This document shows positions 10,201-17,023 of a stretch of 64,000 nt of DNA, one piece after another (position 1 is the stretch's first letter; each line of letters begins with the position of its first letter). The notes beneath the pieces were generated by a model. That model was not told where the DNA came from, did not search any database, and saw nothing but the letters and a program-made list of their open reading frames with translations. The position numbers and the translations under genes are program-made. This DNA comes from Amycolatopsis cihanbeyliensis (GTDB taxonomy: Bacteria; Actinomycetota; Actinomycetes; Mycobacteriales; Pseudonocardiaceae), in contig NZ_VFML01000001.1 in the NCBI RefSeq assembly GCF_006715045.1, positions 5,800,001-5,864,000 of the forward strand, read 5' to 3'.

Positions 10201-11157
10201 GCGCAGTCGGTGCCACTCGGGTTGGAACGCCTCGCCCCCGACCGCATCGCGGTGCGGGTCGGGGAGTTCACCTCGATGACGGTGGAGCTCGCGGCGCGCT
10301 ATCCCGCTCCGGCGCGCCCACCTTTTGTGATCGAGGACCCCGAGCAGGAGCCGCCGTTGCCGGCCGCGGAGATCTACCGCAGGCGGGAGATGTTCCACGG
10401 TCCGGAGTTCCAGGGGCTCGCCGAGATCGAAGCGCTCGGCGAGTGGCACATCCGCGGGGTGCTCACGGTGCTGCCAACGCCCGGGGCGTTGCTGGACAAT
10501 GTGGGGCAGTTGCTCGGATGTTGGTTGATGGCGACGCAGCACGAGCGGTTACTCGCCTTCCCGGCGAGCATCTCCTCGATCGCGGTGTTCGGCCCGCCGC
10601 TTCCGCCTGAAACCCGGGTGAGTTGCACCGTCCGCGTCCGCACCCCGAGGCCGGAGACGTTGGAGATGGACGCCCAGATCGTCCACAACGGACAAGTTTG
10701 GGCGGAGATCAACTCTTGGCAGGATGTCAGGCTGGATTGTGACCGGAACGCACACCGAGTGTACGCGTTTCCCAGGGACAATCTACTCGCCCGGCGGCAG
10801 GGGGACGGCTGGTGGCGGGTGGTCGATCCGTGGCGGTCCGTGGCCGCGCGGGAGCTGTATGCCGGGGTCTACCTCAGTGCGCCGGAACGAACCGAGTACG
10901 AGCGCGTGCCGCCGCGGCGGCGTGGGGAGTGGTTGCTGGGCAGGATCGCGGTCAAGGACGCGGTGCGCTCCTGGCTCGCGGAGAGTGGTGCGGAACCGGC
11001 GTTTCCGGCCGAGATCCTGGTGACCGGGGACGAGGAGCTGAGCGTGCGAGGTCACCACGGCAGGAGGCTTCCCTGGCTGCGGGTCTCGATCACACGCGGG
11101 GCCGAGCCCGGGGTCGTGCTCGCGAAGGCCGAACAGAGAGAGGACGTACGGATATGA
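7225..11157 (+). CDS. Second PKS subunit: KS-AT-dehydratase with PPTase-like C-terminus
   Basis: This 1310-residue partner of the preceding synthase has a ketosynthase (about 5-430; Cys212 in DAACASS, HGTAT, SVKSMIGH) and an acyltransferase-like domain (about 555-850; Ser626 in GHSLGE). A double-hot-dog dehydratase follows (about 925-1170; His935 in YLRAHRF and Asp1091 in LLDNVGQ, as in PfaC/enediyne-type DH). The C-terminal 110 residues contain EWLLGRIAVKDAVR and VSITRG, resembling the second half of a phosphopantetheinyl transferase; the first half is not recognisable. ATG 7225 reuses the last base of the upstream stop; GTG codons at 7219 and 7222 are alternatives. The 3' end overlaps the ACP gene by four bases, so the subunits are probably made in fixed ratio. 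Confidence 0.87.
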   Translation: MAAGEPVAIVGMAVLLPGAADLAAYWRNLTGGFDAITEVPADRLDSGFHAADPDDDLPPEVTYCHRGGFLDEPVTVDAGAFGIVPNSIEGMEPDQLIALRVAAAAVADAGGLRGLGDPTRIGVILGRGGYLSPGLMRFGQRVRTVREVTRVLTELVPGLERERLEQVRAALHEQFGPMRPEATIGLVPNLAASRVANRLDLRGPAYTVDAACASSLIAVDQATRELAEGRCDAVLAGGVHHCHDDTLWSVFSQLRALSPSQRIRPLSRAADGLLIGEGTGVVVLKRLADARRDGDRVYAVVRGTGTSSDGRGQSLFNPDAGGQEIALRRAWQAAGLDPAAPHSVGLLEAHGTATRAGDDAELTTLARVFGAPAGSRGVIGSVKSMIGHTMPAAGIAGLVKAALAIHHATLLPTLHCDDPNPLLERTRFRPISAAVPWESAAPRRAAVEAFGFGGINAHVVLEEEPGQQARAPVRTVEPERVLRLAADGPERLRELLDRPDVDLRSTAESEGGCRLGIVDPTAKRLAAARRVLAAGKPWRGRGDIWFSPRPLLREGSAAKVAFVFPGLEAEFNPKCADVAEHFGRVEPGLSTDTVLSRAKSVTEVGLLLDAVLRRIGIRPDALAGHSLGEWTAMTAAGLCADGLLERFGTADFRLPEVDFLALGCSAEEAGARIEAEPDLVVSHDNAPRQSIVCGPPSAIARLATTLRADGIVARPLPFRSGFHTPVMGPLLAYYAGVFDGMRLGVPDTPIWSATTARPYPKSTADLRTLFLEHLVRPVRFRELVERLYVDGFRVFIHIGPGQLGSFIDDTLADRDHLTVSASSGLRQGMAQLRRVAIAFWVEGGRPDFGALDGPVEDGVTVSTTCPPLSVPPSARGLLAGAVEPEVPAGLPGGVAAEFEALLADTRKAARSVLAAAQGGRTLRVSLAEMPYLRAHRFFRQREDWPDETDRRPVVPATTLVEFAMREAERACPGMVAVGVRGARFHRWLTASPAQSVPLGLERLAPDRIAVRVGEFTSMTVELAARYPAPARPPFVIEDPEQEPPLPAAEIYRRREMFHGPEFQGLAEIEALGEWHIRGVLTVLPTPGALLDNVGQLLGCWLMATQHERLLAFPASISSIAVFGPPLPPETRVSCTVRVRTPRPETLEMDAQIVHNGQVWAEINSWQDVRLDCDRNAHRVYAFPRDNLLARRQGDGWWRVVDPWRSVAARELYAGVYLSAPERTEYERVPPRRRGEWLLGRIAVKDAVRSWLAESGAEPAFPAEILVTGDEELSVRGHHGRRLPWLRVSITRGAEPGVVLAKAEQREDVRI

Positions 11158-11453
11158 CCACAAAGGACACAGTTGAGGACGCGACGTTCGCCACTGTCGC
11201 CGACTTGCTTGGTGAGATCGTCGGTGACCTGGATATCCTCGGCGTGGAGATCACCAGGGAAACCACTTTCCACGAGGACCTCGGCTTGGAAAGCATTGAC
11301 CTGGTGACCTTTGCCGGGATTCTCGCCGAACATTTCGGTGAGCGGGTCAACCTGGCCGAACATCTCGCCGAGCTGGACCTGGACGAGGTGATCGGGCTGC
11401 GGGTGGGCGATATCGCCGACTATGTGGCCCGGTGCGTGGCGGGGGAGCGTTGA
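11154..11453 (+). CDS. Acyl carrier protein
   Basis: This 99-residue free-standing ACP has the attachment motif EDLGLESIDLV, in which the Ser would carry 4'-phosphopantetheine. Helix-rich flanks end with VGDIADYVARCV, typical of ACP helix IV. Its start lies in a four-base overlap (ATGA) with the preceding PKS gene, behind a GAGAGAGG ribosome site. It probably receives the acyl chain from the two synthases or presents it to the downstream hydrolase and glycosyltransferase. The identity as an ACP is firm; its exact partner is inferred from position. Confidence 0.9.
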   Translation: MTTKDTVEDATFATVADLLGEIVGDLDILGVEITRETTFHEDLGLESIDLVTFAGILAEHFGERVNLAEHLAELDLDEVIGLRVGDIADYVARCVAGER

Positions 11454-11456
11454 ACC

Positions 11457-12233
11457 GTGCCCGAGTTGCTGGTCAACGGCCTCCGAACGAATTACCAGAC
11501 ACTGCCGGTCGATCCGGCGGCGGAGTCGGTGGTGTTCATCCACGGGATGGGAACCGACAGCCTGGCGAGCTTCTACCTGACCCTGGCCTCGCCGGTGGCG
11601 GCCGCCGGGGTCAACGTGATCAGCTATGACCTGCGCGGGCACGGCAAGACCGAGCGGCCGCTGAGCGGGTACACGCTCAAGGAGTTCGTCGCGGACCTTG
11701 ACGATTTGCTGCGTCAGGTGGCCGGCGACCGGCCGGTGCACCTGGTCGGCAACAGCTTCGGCGGCACCATCGCCTACAGCTACGCGTGGACGTATCCGGA
11801 GCGGGTGCGCAGCATCGTGTGCATCGAGGCGGAGCCACCGACCGAGATCTGGGCCGAGAAGATGGCGCAGATCCTCGCCGGGACGCTGGAGTTTCTCGCG
11901 GTCGAGGAGAACTTCGAGTGGATCGAGGCGAACTACAGTGCCCATCACCGCCGGTTGGCCAGGATGGCGGCGAAGCGGATCTCCTCGACCACGATGGCCG
12001 AGGAGGTGCCGACCGGGCCGTTGCTGACCATCGAGCAGGTCGCGTCGATTCAATGTCCGGTGCTGTCGATCCTCGGGCAACACGGTTATCAGGCGGACGA
12101 TCTCGACGCGCTGACCTCGGTGCTGCCGCGTGGTGAGCTGTTCGTGTTCGAGGGGCAGGGACATTCGGTGCTGGTGGAGCAGCACCGGGCCGTGCGGGGG
12201 CTGCTGCTGGATTGGGTGGCCAGGCACCGATGA
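11457..12233 (+). CDS. Alpha/beta hydrolase (thioesterase-like role possible)
   Basis: This 258-residue single-domain alpha/beta-fold hydrolase has the oxyanion-region HGMG after VVFIHG, the strand-3 motif YDLRGHGKT, and a nucleophile elbow GNSFGG with the catalytic Ser. Late Asp/His candidates are near GQHGYQADD and GQGHSVLVEQH. It starts with GTG three bases after the ACP stop and overlaps the glycosyltransferase gene by four bases, so it is part of the same unit. Chain release from the ACP, or hydrolysis of an ester intermediate, is the obvious job. That function is inferred from context; the fold assignment is secure. Confidence 0.85.
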   Translation: MPELLVNGLRTNYQTLPVDPAAESVVFIHGMGTDSLASFYLTLASPVAAAGVNVISYDLRGHGKTERPLSGYTLKEFVADLDDLLRQVAGDRPVHLVGNSFGGTIAYSYAWTYPERVRSIVCIEAEPPTEIWAEKMAQILAGTLEFLAVEENFEWIEANYSAHHRRLARMAAKRISSTTMAEEVPTGPLLTIEQVASIQCPVLSILGQHGYQADDLDALTSVLPRGELFVFEGQGHSVLVEQHRAVRGLLLDWVARHR

Positions 12234-13417
12234 GCAGGCTGCTGTTCGTGGTGCCCCCGCTGGCGGGGCACATCAACCCACTTGCCGGCGCGGCGGCGGA
12301 ACTCGCGGCCGGGGGACATCGGGTCGCCTGGGCCGGTCCGCATCCGTTGGTCGGGGAGTTGTTGGGAGAGGACGCGCTGGTGTACCCGGCCGGGGACGCG
12401 GCGGACTTCGACCTGTCCGGGCGCCCGCCCGGGTTGCGTGCCTTCGCCGCGTTGAAGTTCCTATGGGAGAACTACCTGGTACCGCTGGCCGACGCGATGG
12501 TGGCGGGGGTCGGCGCGGCCGTGACCGACTTCGCCCCGGATGTGATCGTGGTCGATCAGCAGGCGCTCGCCGGGGCGTTGGTGGCGACCAGGGCGGGGCT
12601 GCCGTGGGCAACCTCGGCGACGACCTCGTCCGAGTTGGCCGACCCGCTCGGCACCATGCCCAAGGTGGCGAGTTGGATCCGCGATCTGCAGCAGGGATTG
12701 CGCGACCGGCACGGGGTGGCGGGGGAGGTCGACCTGCGATTCTCGCCGCATGCGGTACTGGCGTTCAGCACGGAGGAGTTGGCCGGGTGCCCCGTGGTCC
12801 CGCTGCCAGGGGAGTTGCACTACGTCGGTCCGTCGCTGGCCGACCGGCGGGAGACGGCGGAGTTCCCCTGGCATCGGATCGACCCGGACAGGTCACTGGT
12901 ACTGGTCACACTGGGCACCGCGAACGGCGCGGCCGGTGGACGGTTCCTGGCCGAGAGCGCCCGGGCGCTGGCGAACCTGCGAGACGACTTCCAGGGCGTC
13001 ATCGTGGACCCGGAGGGTTCTCTCCCGGAAGGGATGGCCGAGGACGTCCTGGTGGCCCGCGGTATCCCGCAACTGAGCGTGATTCAACGGGCGGCGGTTG
13101 TGGTGTGTCATGGTGGCCACAACACGGTGTGCGAAACCCTGTGGCATGGTGTCCCCCTCGTCGTCGCTCCGATCCGCGATGACCAGCCGGTGCTGGCGCA
13201 GCAGGTGGTCAACGCGGGCGCCGGTACCCGGATCCGGTTCGATCGAGCCCGAGCGGAGGACATCGAGCAAGCCATACGTACCGTATGCCAGGAACCGGAC
13301 TACGCGGCTCAGGCGCGGCGCATTCGCACATCGTTCCGGCATGCGGGCGGTTCCACGGCGGCGGCCCGGCACTTGTCGACCCTGGCCAGCATTTCAACCG
13401 CAGGTTGTTGTAGCTGA
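12230..13417 (+). CDS. GT1-family glycosyltransferase (macrolide/UGT type)
   Basis: This 395-residue GT-B enzyme begins LLFVVPPLAGHINPL, the acceptor-site signature of MGT/UGT enzymes. Its C-terminal donor site is VVVCHGGHNTVCETLWHGVP followed by DDQPVLAQ, matching the nucleotide-sugar-binding motif. It should transfer a sugar from an NDP-sugar to a small hydrophobic acceptor. As the last gene of the PKS unit, it most likely glycosylates the polyketide or fatty product. ATG 12230 was chosen because it gives a four-base overlap with the hydrolase stop and matches the usual N-terminus; a GTG at 12212 would add six residues. Confidence 0.9.
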   Translation: MSRLLFVVPPLAGHINPLAGAAAELAAGGHRVAWAGPHPLVGELLGEDALVYPAGDAADFDLSGRPPGLRAFAALKFLWENYLVPLADAMVAGVGAAVTDFAPDVIVVDQQALAGALVATRAGLPWATSATTSSELADPLGTMPKVASWIRDLQQGLRDRHGVAGEVDLRFSPHAVLAFSTEELAGCPVVPLPGELHYVGPSLADRRETAEFPWHRIDPDRSLVLVTLGTANGAAGGRFLAESARALANLRDDFQGVIVDPEGSLPEGMAEDVLVARGIPQLSVIQRAAVVVCHGGHNTVCETLWHGVPLVVAPIRDDQPVLAQQVVNAGAGTRIRFDRARAEDIEQAIRTVCQEPDYAAQARRIRTSFRHAGGSTAAARHLSTLASISTAGCCS

Positions 13418-13572
13418 CGTGTTGTCGTTGGTAGTGGCTTCGGCCGGCTCTGGGAGATACGGTCGCCGTGTTCTGTTCAAGATCCGACACGCCTCGAGAT
13501 CGATCACACGATGGCCGCCCTGGTGATCACGACACACCATGAGGACAGGAGGCGGCAAGCAAGGAGCACCGC

Positions 13573-14070
13573 GTGACGAAGCCCCAGCGGCGCTGGCCAG
13601 ACGAACTCGCGATCGACGAACTGCGGCTCCAGCTAGATTTTCTTCAGTTCCTACGGCAGACCGCGGTCGGCAAGGTCGCCGGGCTCACGCACGCACTCGC
13701 CGCCGCGGCACCGATCGCCACCTCACCCCGCACGACCGCGCTCGGTGTGATCAAGCACCTCACGGCCGCGGAACGGTACTGGATCTCGATCACCGCCGCC
13801 GGCGCCGACCTGCCCTCCCGGTGGCAAGGCAGCCCAGACCCCTCGTGGGACCTCTCCGACACCGACACACCCCAGACGATCATCGCCGCCTATCAGGCGG
13901 AGTGGACCCATTCCGCCGACGCGCTCGCCGACAAGGGACCGGATGACCTGACGGCGGACGGCCAACGAACGGTCCGGTGGATCCTGGCGCACGTCAACCA
14001 AGAAACCGCCCGGCACGTCGGCCACCTCGACGTCCTGCGTGAACTCGCTGACGGGGAAGCCGGCGAGTGA
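13573..14070 (+). CDS. DinB/DUF664-family protein
   Basis: This 165-residue four-helix-bundle protein resembles the DUF664 branch of the DinB superfamily (mycothiol-dependent or metal-binding enzymes). VIKHLTAAERYW matches the usual first His motif, and HVNQETARHVGHLDVLRE carries the paired late histidines that complete the metal triad. GTG 13573 follows AAGGAG at a seven-base spacing. It stands alone after the PKS unit, separated by about 155 bases with no visible terminator. The substrate is unknown; thiol transfer or detoxification is a family-level guess. Confidence 0.8.
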   Translation: MTKPQRRWPDELAIDELRLQLDFLQFLRQTAVGKVAGLTHALAAAAPIATSPRTTALGVIKHLTAAERYWISITAAGADLPSRWQGSPDPSWDLSDTDTPQTIIAAYQAEWTHSADALADKGPDDLTADGQRTVRWILAHVNQETARHVGHLDVLRELADGEAGE

Positions 14071-14177
14071 TGACGTCATCACCGTGTCACTGCTGCGCTA
14101 GCGGGATGACCCGGCTCGGTTCCGAACGTTCGAAGATCCCTGGGCAAGGCGGCCGCACGATCAACCTTCGCCAGATG

Positions 14178-14396
14178 TCAGCCTGCTTTCAGCTCCGTCA
14201 CGAGCGCCACCCATGCGTCGCTCGACAACGTCAGCACTCCTCGGCTGCGGTTCTTCGTATCGCGGACGCCGATCACCCCGGGGAGGTAGGCGACCTCGAC
14301 ACACGCGCCGCCTCCGCCGTTGCTGCTCGCGCAGTACCCGCGGCAGGTATACCTGGCCAGCCGCGAACAGGAACGTCCCTCGCGGCGCCACGTCAC
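14178..14396 (-). pseudogene. DUF397-like small protein or remnant
   Basis: The reverse frame encodes SSNGGGGACVEVAYLPGVIGVRDTKN and then LTLSSDAWVALVTELKAG, a good match to DUF397, the short proteins usually paired with XRE-type regulators in actinomycetes. The N-terminal part (about 20 residues from a possible GTG at 14396) is atypical: the usual WRKSS motif is garbled and there is no clear ribosome site. No partner regulator is adjacent. It also overlaps a coding-looking fragment on the other strand. I read it as a decayed copy, though a short functional protein is not excluded. Confidence 0.5.
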
Positions 14397-14703
14397 CACG
14401 TCCGGAATCTTCGGCCCGGTCACCGACGTGGTCTGCCTGACCGACTTCCCACCACGCATCCACACCAACGGCTCCACGGTCGAAGTGCGGGCAGTCGGCA
14501 AGGAACTGACCTTCGCGGCCAAGGCGGAACCAGCGCCGCGGCTGCTGCTATCAGGCAACCCGGCGAACATTCACCAGGTCACCGAAACCACGGGAGTGAA
14601 CGCCGACGTGCTCGCCCGAACCCTACTCGATGAAGGTGTGTACGGGGAACTGACCGATGAGCTGGCGGCGGGCTACGTCGGCGTAGGCTCACGCACTCCG
14701 TAG
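14320..14703 (+). pseudogene. Unrecognised gene fragment (C-terminal piece)
   Basis: An open frame of up to 127 residues looks protein-like from about 14387 onward, with balanced composition and hydrophobic periodicity (LLLSGNPANIHQVTETTGV, then LARTLLDEGVYGELTDEL), but it has no start with a ribosome site. Its 5' part lies opposite the DUF397-like remnant and its 3' end overlaps the next gene's 3' end by 15 bases. I do not recognise the family. It may be the 3' end of a gene truncated by rearrangement, or chance. Confidence 0.3.
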
Positions 14704-15546
14704 CTCCGCCAGCAGAAGGTCCGCACTCGCCCGCGCAGGCTCGGACAACGGTGTCGGCGCGCCGCGCCGGGCGGCGGCTCGGATCGCGTTCGCGCACTGC
14801 AACAGCTGCGCAAGCTTGCCCGACCGGGTTTCCAGGTCGGCAGCGAACTCGTGTTGAACCCGGGCGGCGAGCTGCGGATCGGGCAGCGCCGACTGCCACA
14901 GCGTTGCGCCATCGTGCCCACGTGGAGCGGCACCCCAGTCCTCCCAGTCGAGGATGTGCCCCTCGATGGACAGGCTGTCCCAGTGCACGTCCGTGTGCGC
15001 GGTCGCCCACTCATCCACCGTGGTGTCCACGGAGTCGAACACCTCGGAGATCCTCTTGGTGAGGTGCGCCTGGCTCATCCCGACCCGTTCGGTCGAGTGC
15101 GCCCCCAAGGCGGCCAACGACTCACGCAGGCCCGCCCACCACGAATCCGGGAGCGTCACGGCCGTCGCGAGATCGCCGACCACCGGCGCGGTGACCAGCT
15201 CCACCTCATCGGCACGCCACACCACATCCCTGCCGGGGTCGGCCCAGGTCGCGCTCTGGAACCACTCGGGCTTCTTGACCCCACGAATCGTCGCCGCAGC
15301 CTCCAGCCCGATCCACGTCGCACTGTTGATCCGCCACCGCTGGCGGCGCTCCACTCGCACCCACGTGCCGGCACTGGTACGGAAACGTTCGGTGGCCCCG
15401 TGCTCCCCATGGACCACGGAGGCCCGATCGAGACTCACCCCCAAGGCTCGTTCGGCCCGGTCCAGCACGTCACCGTGCTCGCTCTCCCGCACGTCGAACA
15501 CTGCGGCCAGATGCGGGACGGATGCAACGGGAGTGGTATCGGCCAT
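14689..15546 (-). CDS. APH-like phosphotransferase family protein
   Basis: This 285-residue protein has a kinase-like C-terminal half. HTDVHWDSLS followed by HILDWEDWG corresponds to the catalytic loop and the metal-binding DWE segment of aminoglycoside/choline-kinase-like phosphotransferases. The Asn normally found in the loop (HxDxxxxN) reads Asp or Ser here. The N-lobe has RASVVHGEHGATERF where a glycine-rich loop would be. ATG 15546 follows GGAGG at nine bases; an upstream in-frame extension lacks a ribosome site. The gene stands alone and points left. The small-molecule substrate, if any, is unknown. Assignment rests on the C-terminal motif only. Confidence 0.7.
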   Translation of the reverse strand: MADTTPVASVPHLAAVFDVRESEHGDVLDRAERALGVSLDRASVVHGEHGATERFRTSAGTWVRVERRQRWRINSATWIGLEAAATIRGVKKPEWFQSATWADPGRDVVWRADEVELVTAPVVGDLATAVTLPDSWWAGLRESLAALGAHSTERVGMSQAHLTKRISEVFDSVDTTVDEWATAHTDVHWDSLSIEGHILDWEDWGAAPRGHDGATLWQSALPDPQLAARVQHEFAADLETRSGKLAQLLQCANAIRAAARRGAPTPLSEPARASADLLLAELRSA

Positions 15547-15713
15547 GATCGCTATCCTCCCATTCCACCGGTACCCCCGCTCACGCTCGCCGCCCACCCC
15601 GTTCGGAGCACGGTCGTTCCATGCCGACCTGGCATCGCTGATCAGATATAGCGCTCTGACCAGCATAAACATGTCCGTTCGGTTACCTGCCCAAGTCTCA
15701 ACTTGACTAACAC

Positions 15714-15755
15714 GGTTACGTGAGCAGCAAACTCGCGCGCATGAATGGCCAACAC
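15714..15755 (-). repeat. Two 21-bp repeat units (GTTTGC/ACGCGC type)
   Basis: Reading the minus strand from 15755 down to 15714 gives two tandem units beginning GTGTTGGCC and GAGTTTGCTG. They match the array at 55172-55255 closely (GTGTTGGCC..., GAGTTTGCTGC...CACG). A further GTG at 15713-15711 starts a third, lost unit. The copy lies 12 bases beyond the stop of the transglycosylase gene and is oriented with that gene, as at the other site, where it also follows a 3' end. It is a dispersed small repeat, not an insertion sequence. Confidence 0.6.
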
Positions 15756-15767
15756 GGGTGGGGGTGC

Positions 15768-17006
15768 TCAGGTGGTCGTGGTTTGTGCCGCCGAGGTTGT
15801 GGGGTCGGCCGTGTCGGAGTTCGAGCCGGACGGGGTGTTGCCGGTTGTCGGGTCCGGGGGCTCCGTGGGGGTCGGTTCCGTCGGGTCGTCCGTCGGGTCA
15901 GGCGTGTCGGTGGGGTCGTCCGTGGGGTCGGGCGTGTCCGTGGGGTCCGGGGAGCTGGGCGTGTCCGTCGGGTCGTCCGTCGGGTCAGGCGTGTCCGTGG
16001 GGTCGTCGGTGGGGTCGGGCGTGTCGGTGGGGTCGGTGGGGTCTGTGGGTTTGCCGGGGTCGTTCGGGTCCGGCGTAGTCGGCGGTGCCACCGGTTCGGG
16101 TCCGGGCGAGGTGATCGGGCTCGGCGCGCCGACGGGGACCTCGCTGTCCGGGGTGGGCGTCACCCCCTGCCGGTACGCCTCCGCCCACAAAACCACCGTA
16201 TTCACATACGTCCGCGAATTATTGTACCGAAACACAGCCGCCCGCAACTCACCATCCACCGCCATATCCAACCCACCCGAACACAAATACCGCCCCGTCG
16301 CCACCGTCGCATCATAAATATTGTTCGGATCCGAAACCCCATCACCATTACCATCCGCCGCATACCCCCGCCACGTCGACGGAATGAACTGCGTCGGCCC
16401 CACCGCACGATCCCACACCGCATCCCCGTCATACCGCCCACCATCGGTGTCCGCGATCGCCGCCACCGGACCCACACCATTCAACACCGGACCCAGAATC
16501 GGCTCCAACGTGTTCCCGTCCCCATCCACATACCCACCACGCGCATGATTCGACTCGATCCGACCGATACTCGCGATCAAAGCCCAATCAATCCGGCACC
16601 CCGGCTGCTCAACCCCCACCATATCCGCCGCGTTCCGGTACGCCTTCAACGCCGAACCCGGAATACCCAACGGGCCGGCAGGCAGGGTCTCGCCGTACGC
16701 CGGGCGCCGCGGGTCCCCGTTCTCCCGGGAGTCCTGCGCCGCGAGCGCCTCCGGCAGCGCGGGCTCGGGGAGGGTGCCGTTGACGTTCACCCTGGACGGT
16801 AGCAACGTGGGGTCCAGCCCACCCACCAGTGCGATATTGCGGTTGTGCTCACTGGGGGTCGGACCGGAGGCCAGCCATTGTGCCGCCGCGACACCGGCCG
16901 CGGTGGTCGGCAGGATCGCGATCGTTCCACTGAGGACTGCGGCGGTCGTGCGGTGCCGTGCTCGGAACCGTCGTGCCGCGCTTGCTCGGCGTATCCTCCG
17001 TGTCAC
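15768..17006 (-). CDS. Secreted lytic transglycosylase with Pro/Thr/Asp-rich tail
   Basis: This 412-residue peptidoglycan hydrolase has a basic N-terminus, one hydrophobic export or anchor segment (about 20-45), and an SLT catalytic domain (about 110-275). IASIGRIESNH carries the catalytic Glu, with AVGPTQFIPSTW after it. From about 290 the chain is repetitive PTDTPDPTDDPTD, a flexible wall-spanning linker with no terminal domain. GTG 17006 follows GAGGAG. It starts 17 bases after the SARP gene stop and is probably co-transcribed with it. Codons for residues 113-272 are strikingly T/G-ending, unlike the C-ending flanks and neighbours. Confidence 0.88.
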   Translation of the reverse strand: MTRRIRRASAARRFRARHRTTAAVLSGTIAILPTTAAGVAAAQWLASGPTPSEHNRNIALVGGLDPTLLPSRVNVNGTLPEPALPEALAAQDSRENGDPRRPAYGETLPAGPLGIPGSALKAYRNAADMVGVEQPGCRIDWALIASIGRIESNHARGGYVDGDGNTLEPILGPVLNGVGPVAAIADTDGGRYDGDAVWDRAVGPTQFIPSTWRGYAADGNGDGVSDPNNIYDATVATGRYLCSGGLDMAVDGELRAAVFRYNNSRTYVNTVVLWAEAYRQGVTPTPDSEVPVGAPSPITSPGPEPVAPPTTPDPNDPGKPTDPTDPTDTPDPTDDPTDTPDPTDDPTDTPSSPDPTDTPDPTDDPTDTPDPTDDPTEPTPTEPPDPTTGNTPSGSNSDTADPTTSAAQTTTT

Positions 17007-17023
17007 GTCACGCTCCTCACCTG

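Noticed and set aside
15745..16317. Plus-strand frame of Gly-Val-Ser repeats opposite the transglycosylase tail
   Set aside because: It arises from the reverse complement of the Pro-Thr-Asp repeat linker.
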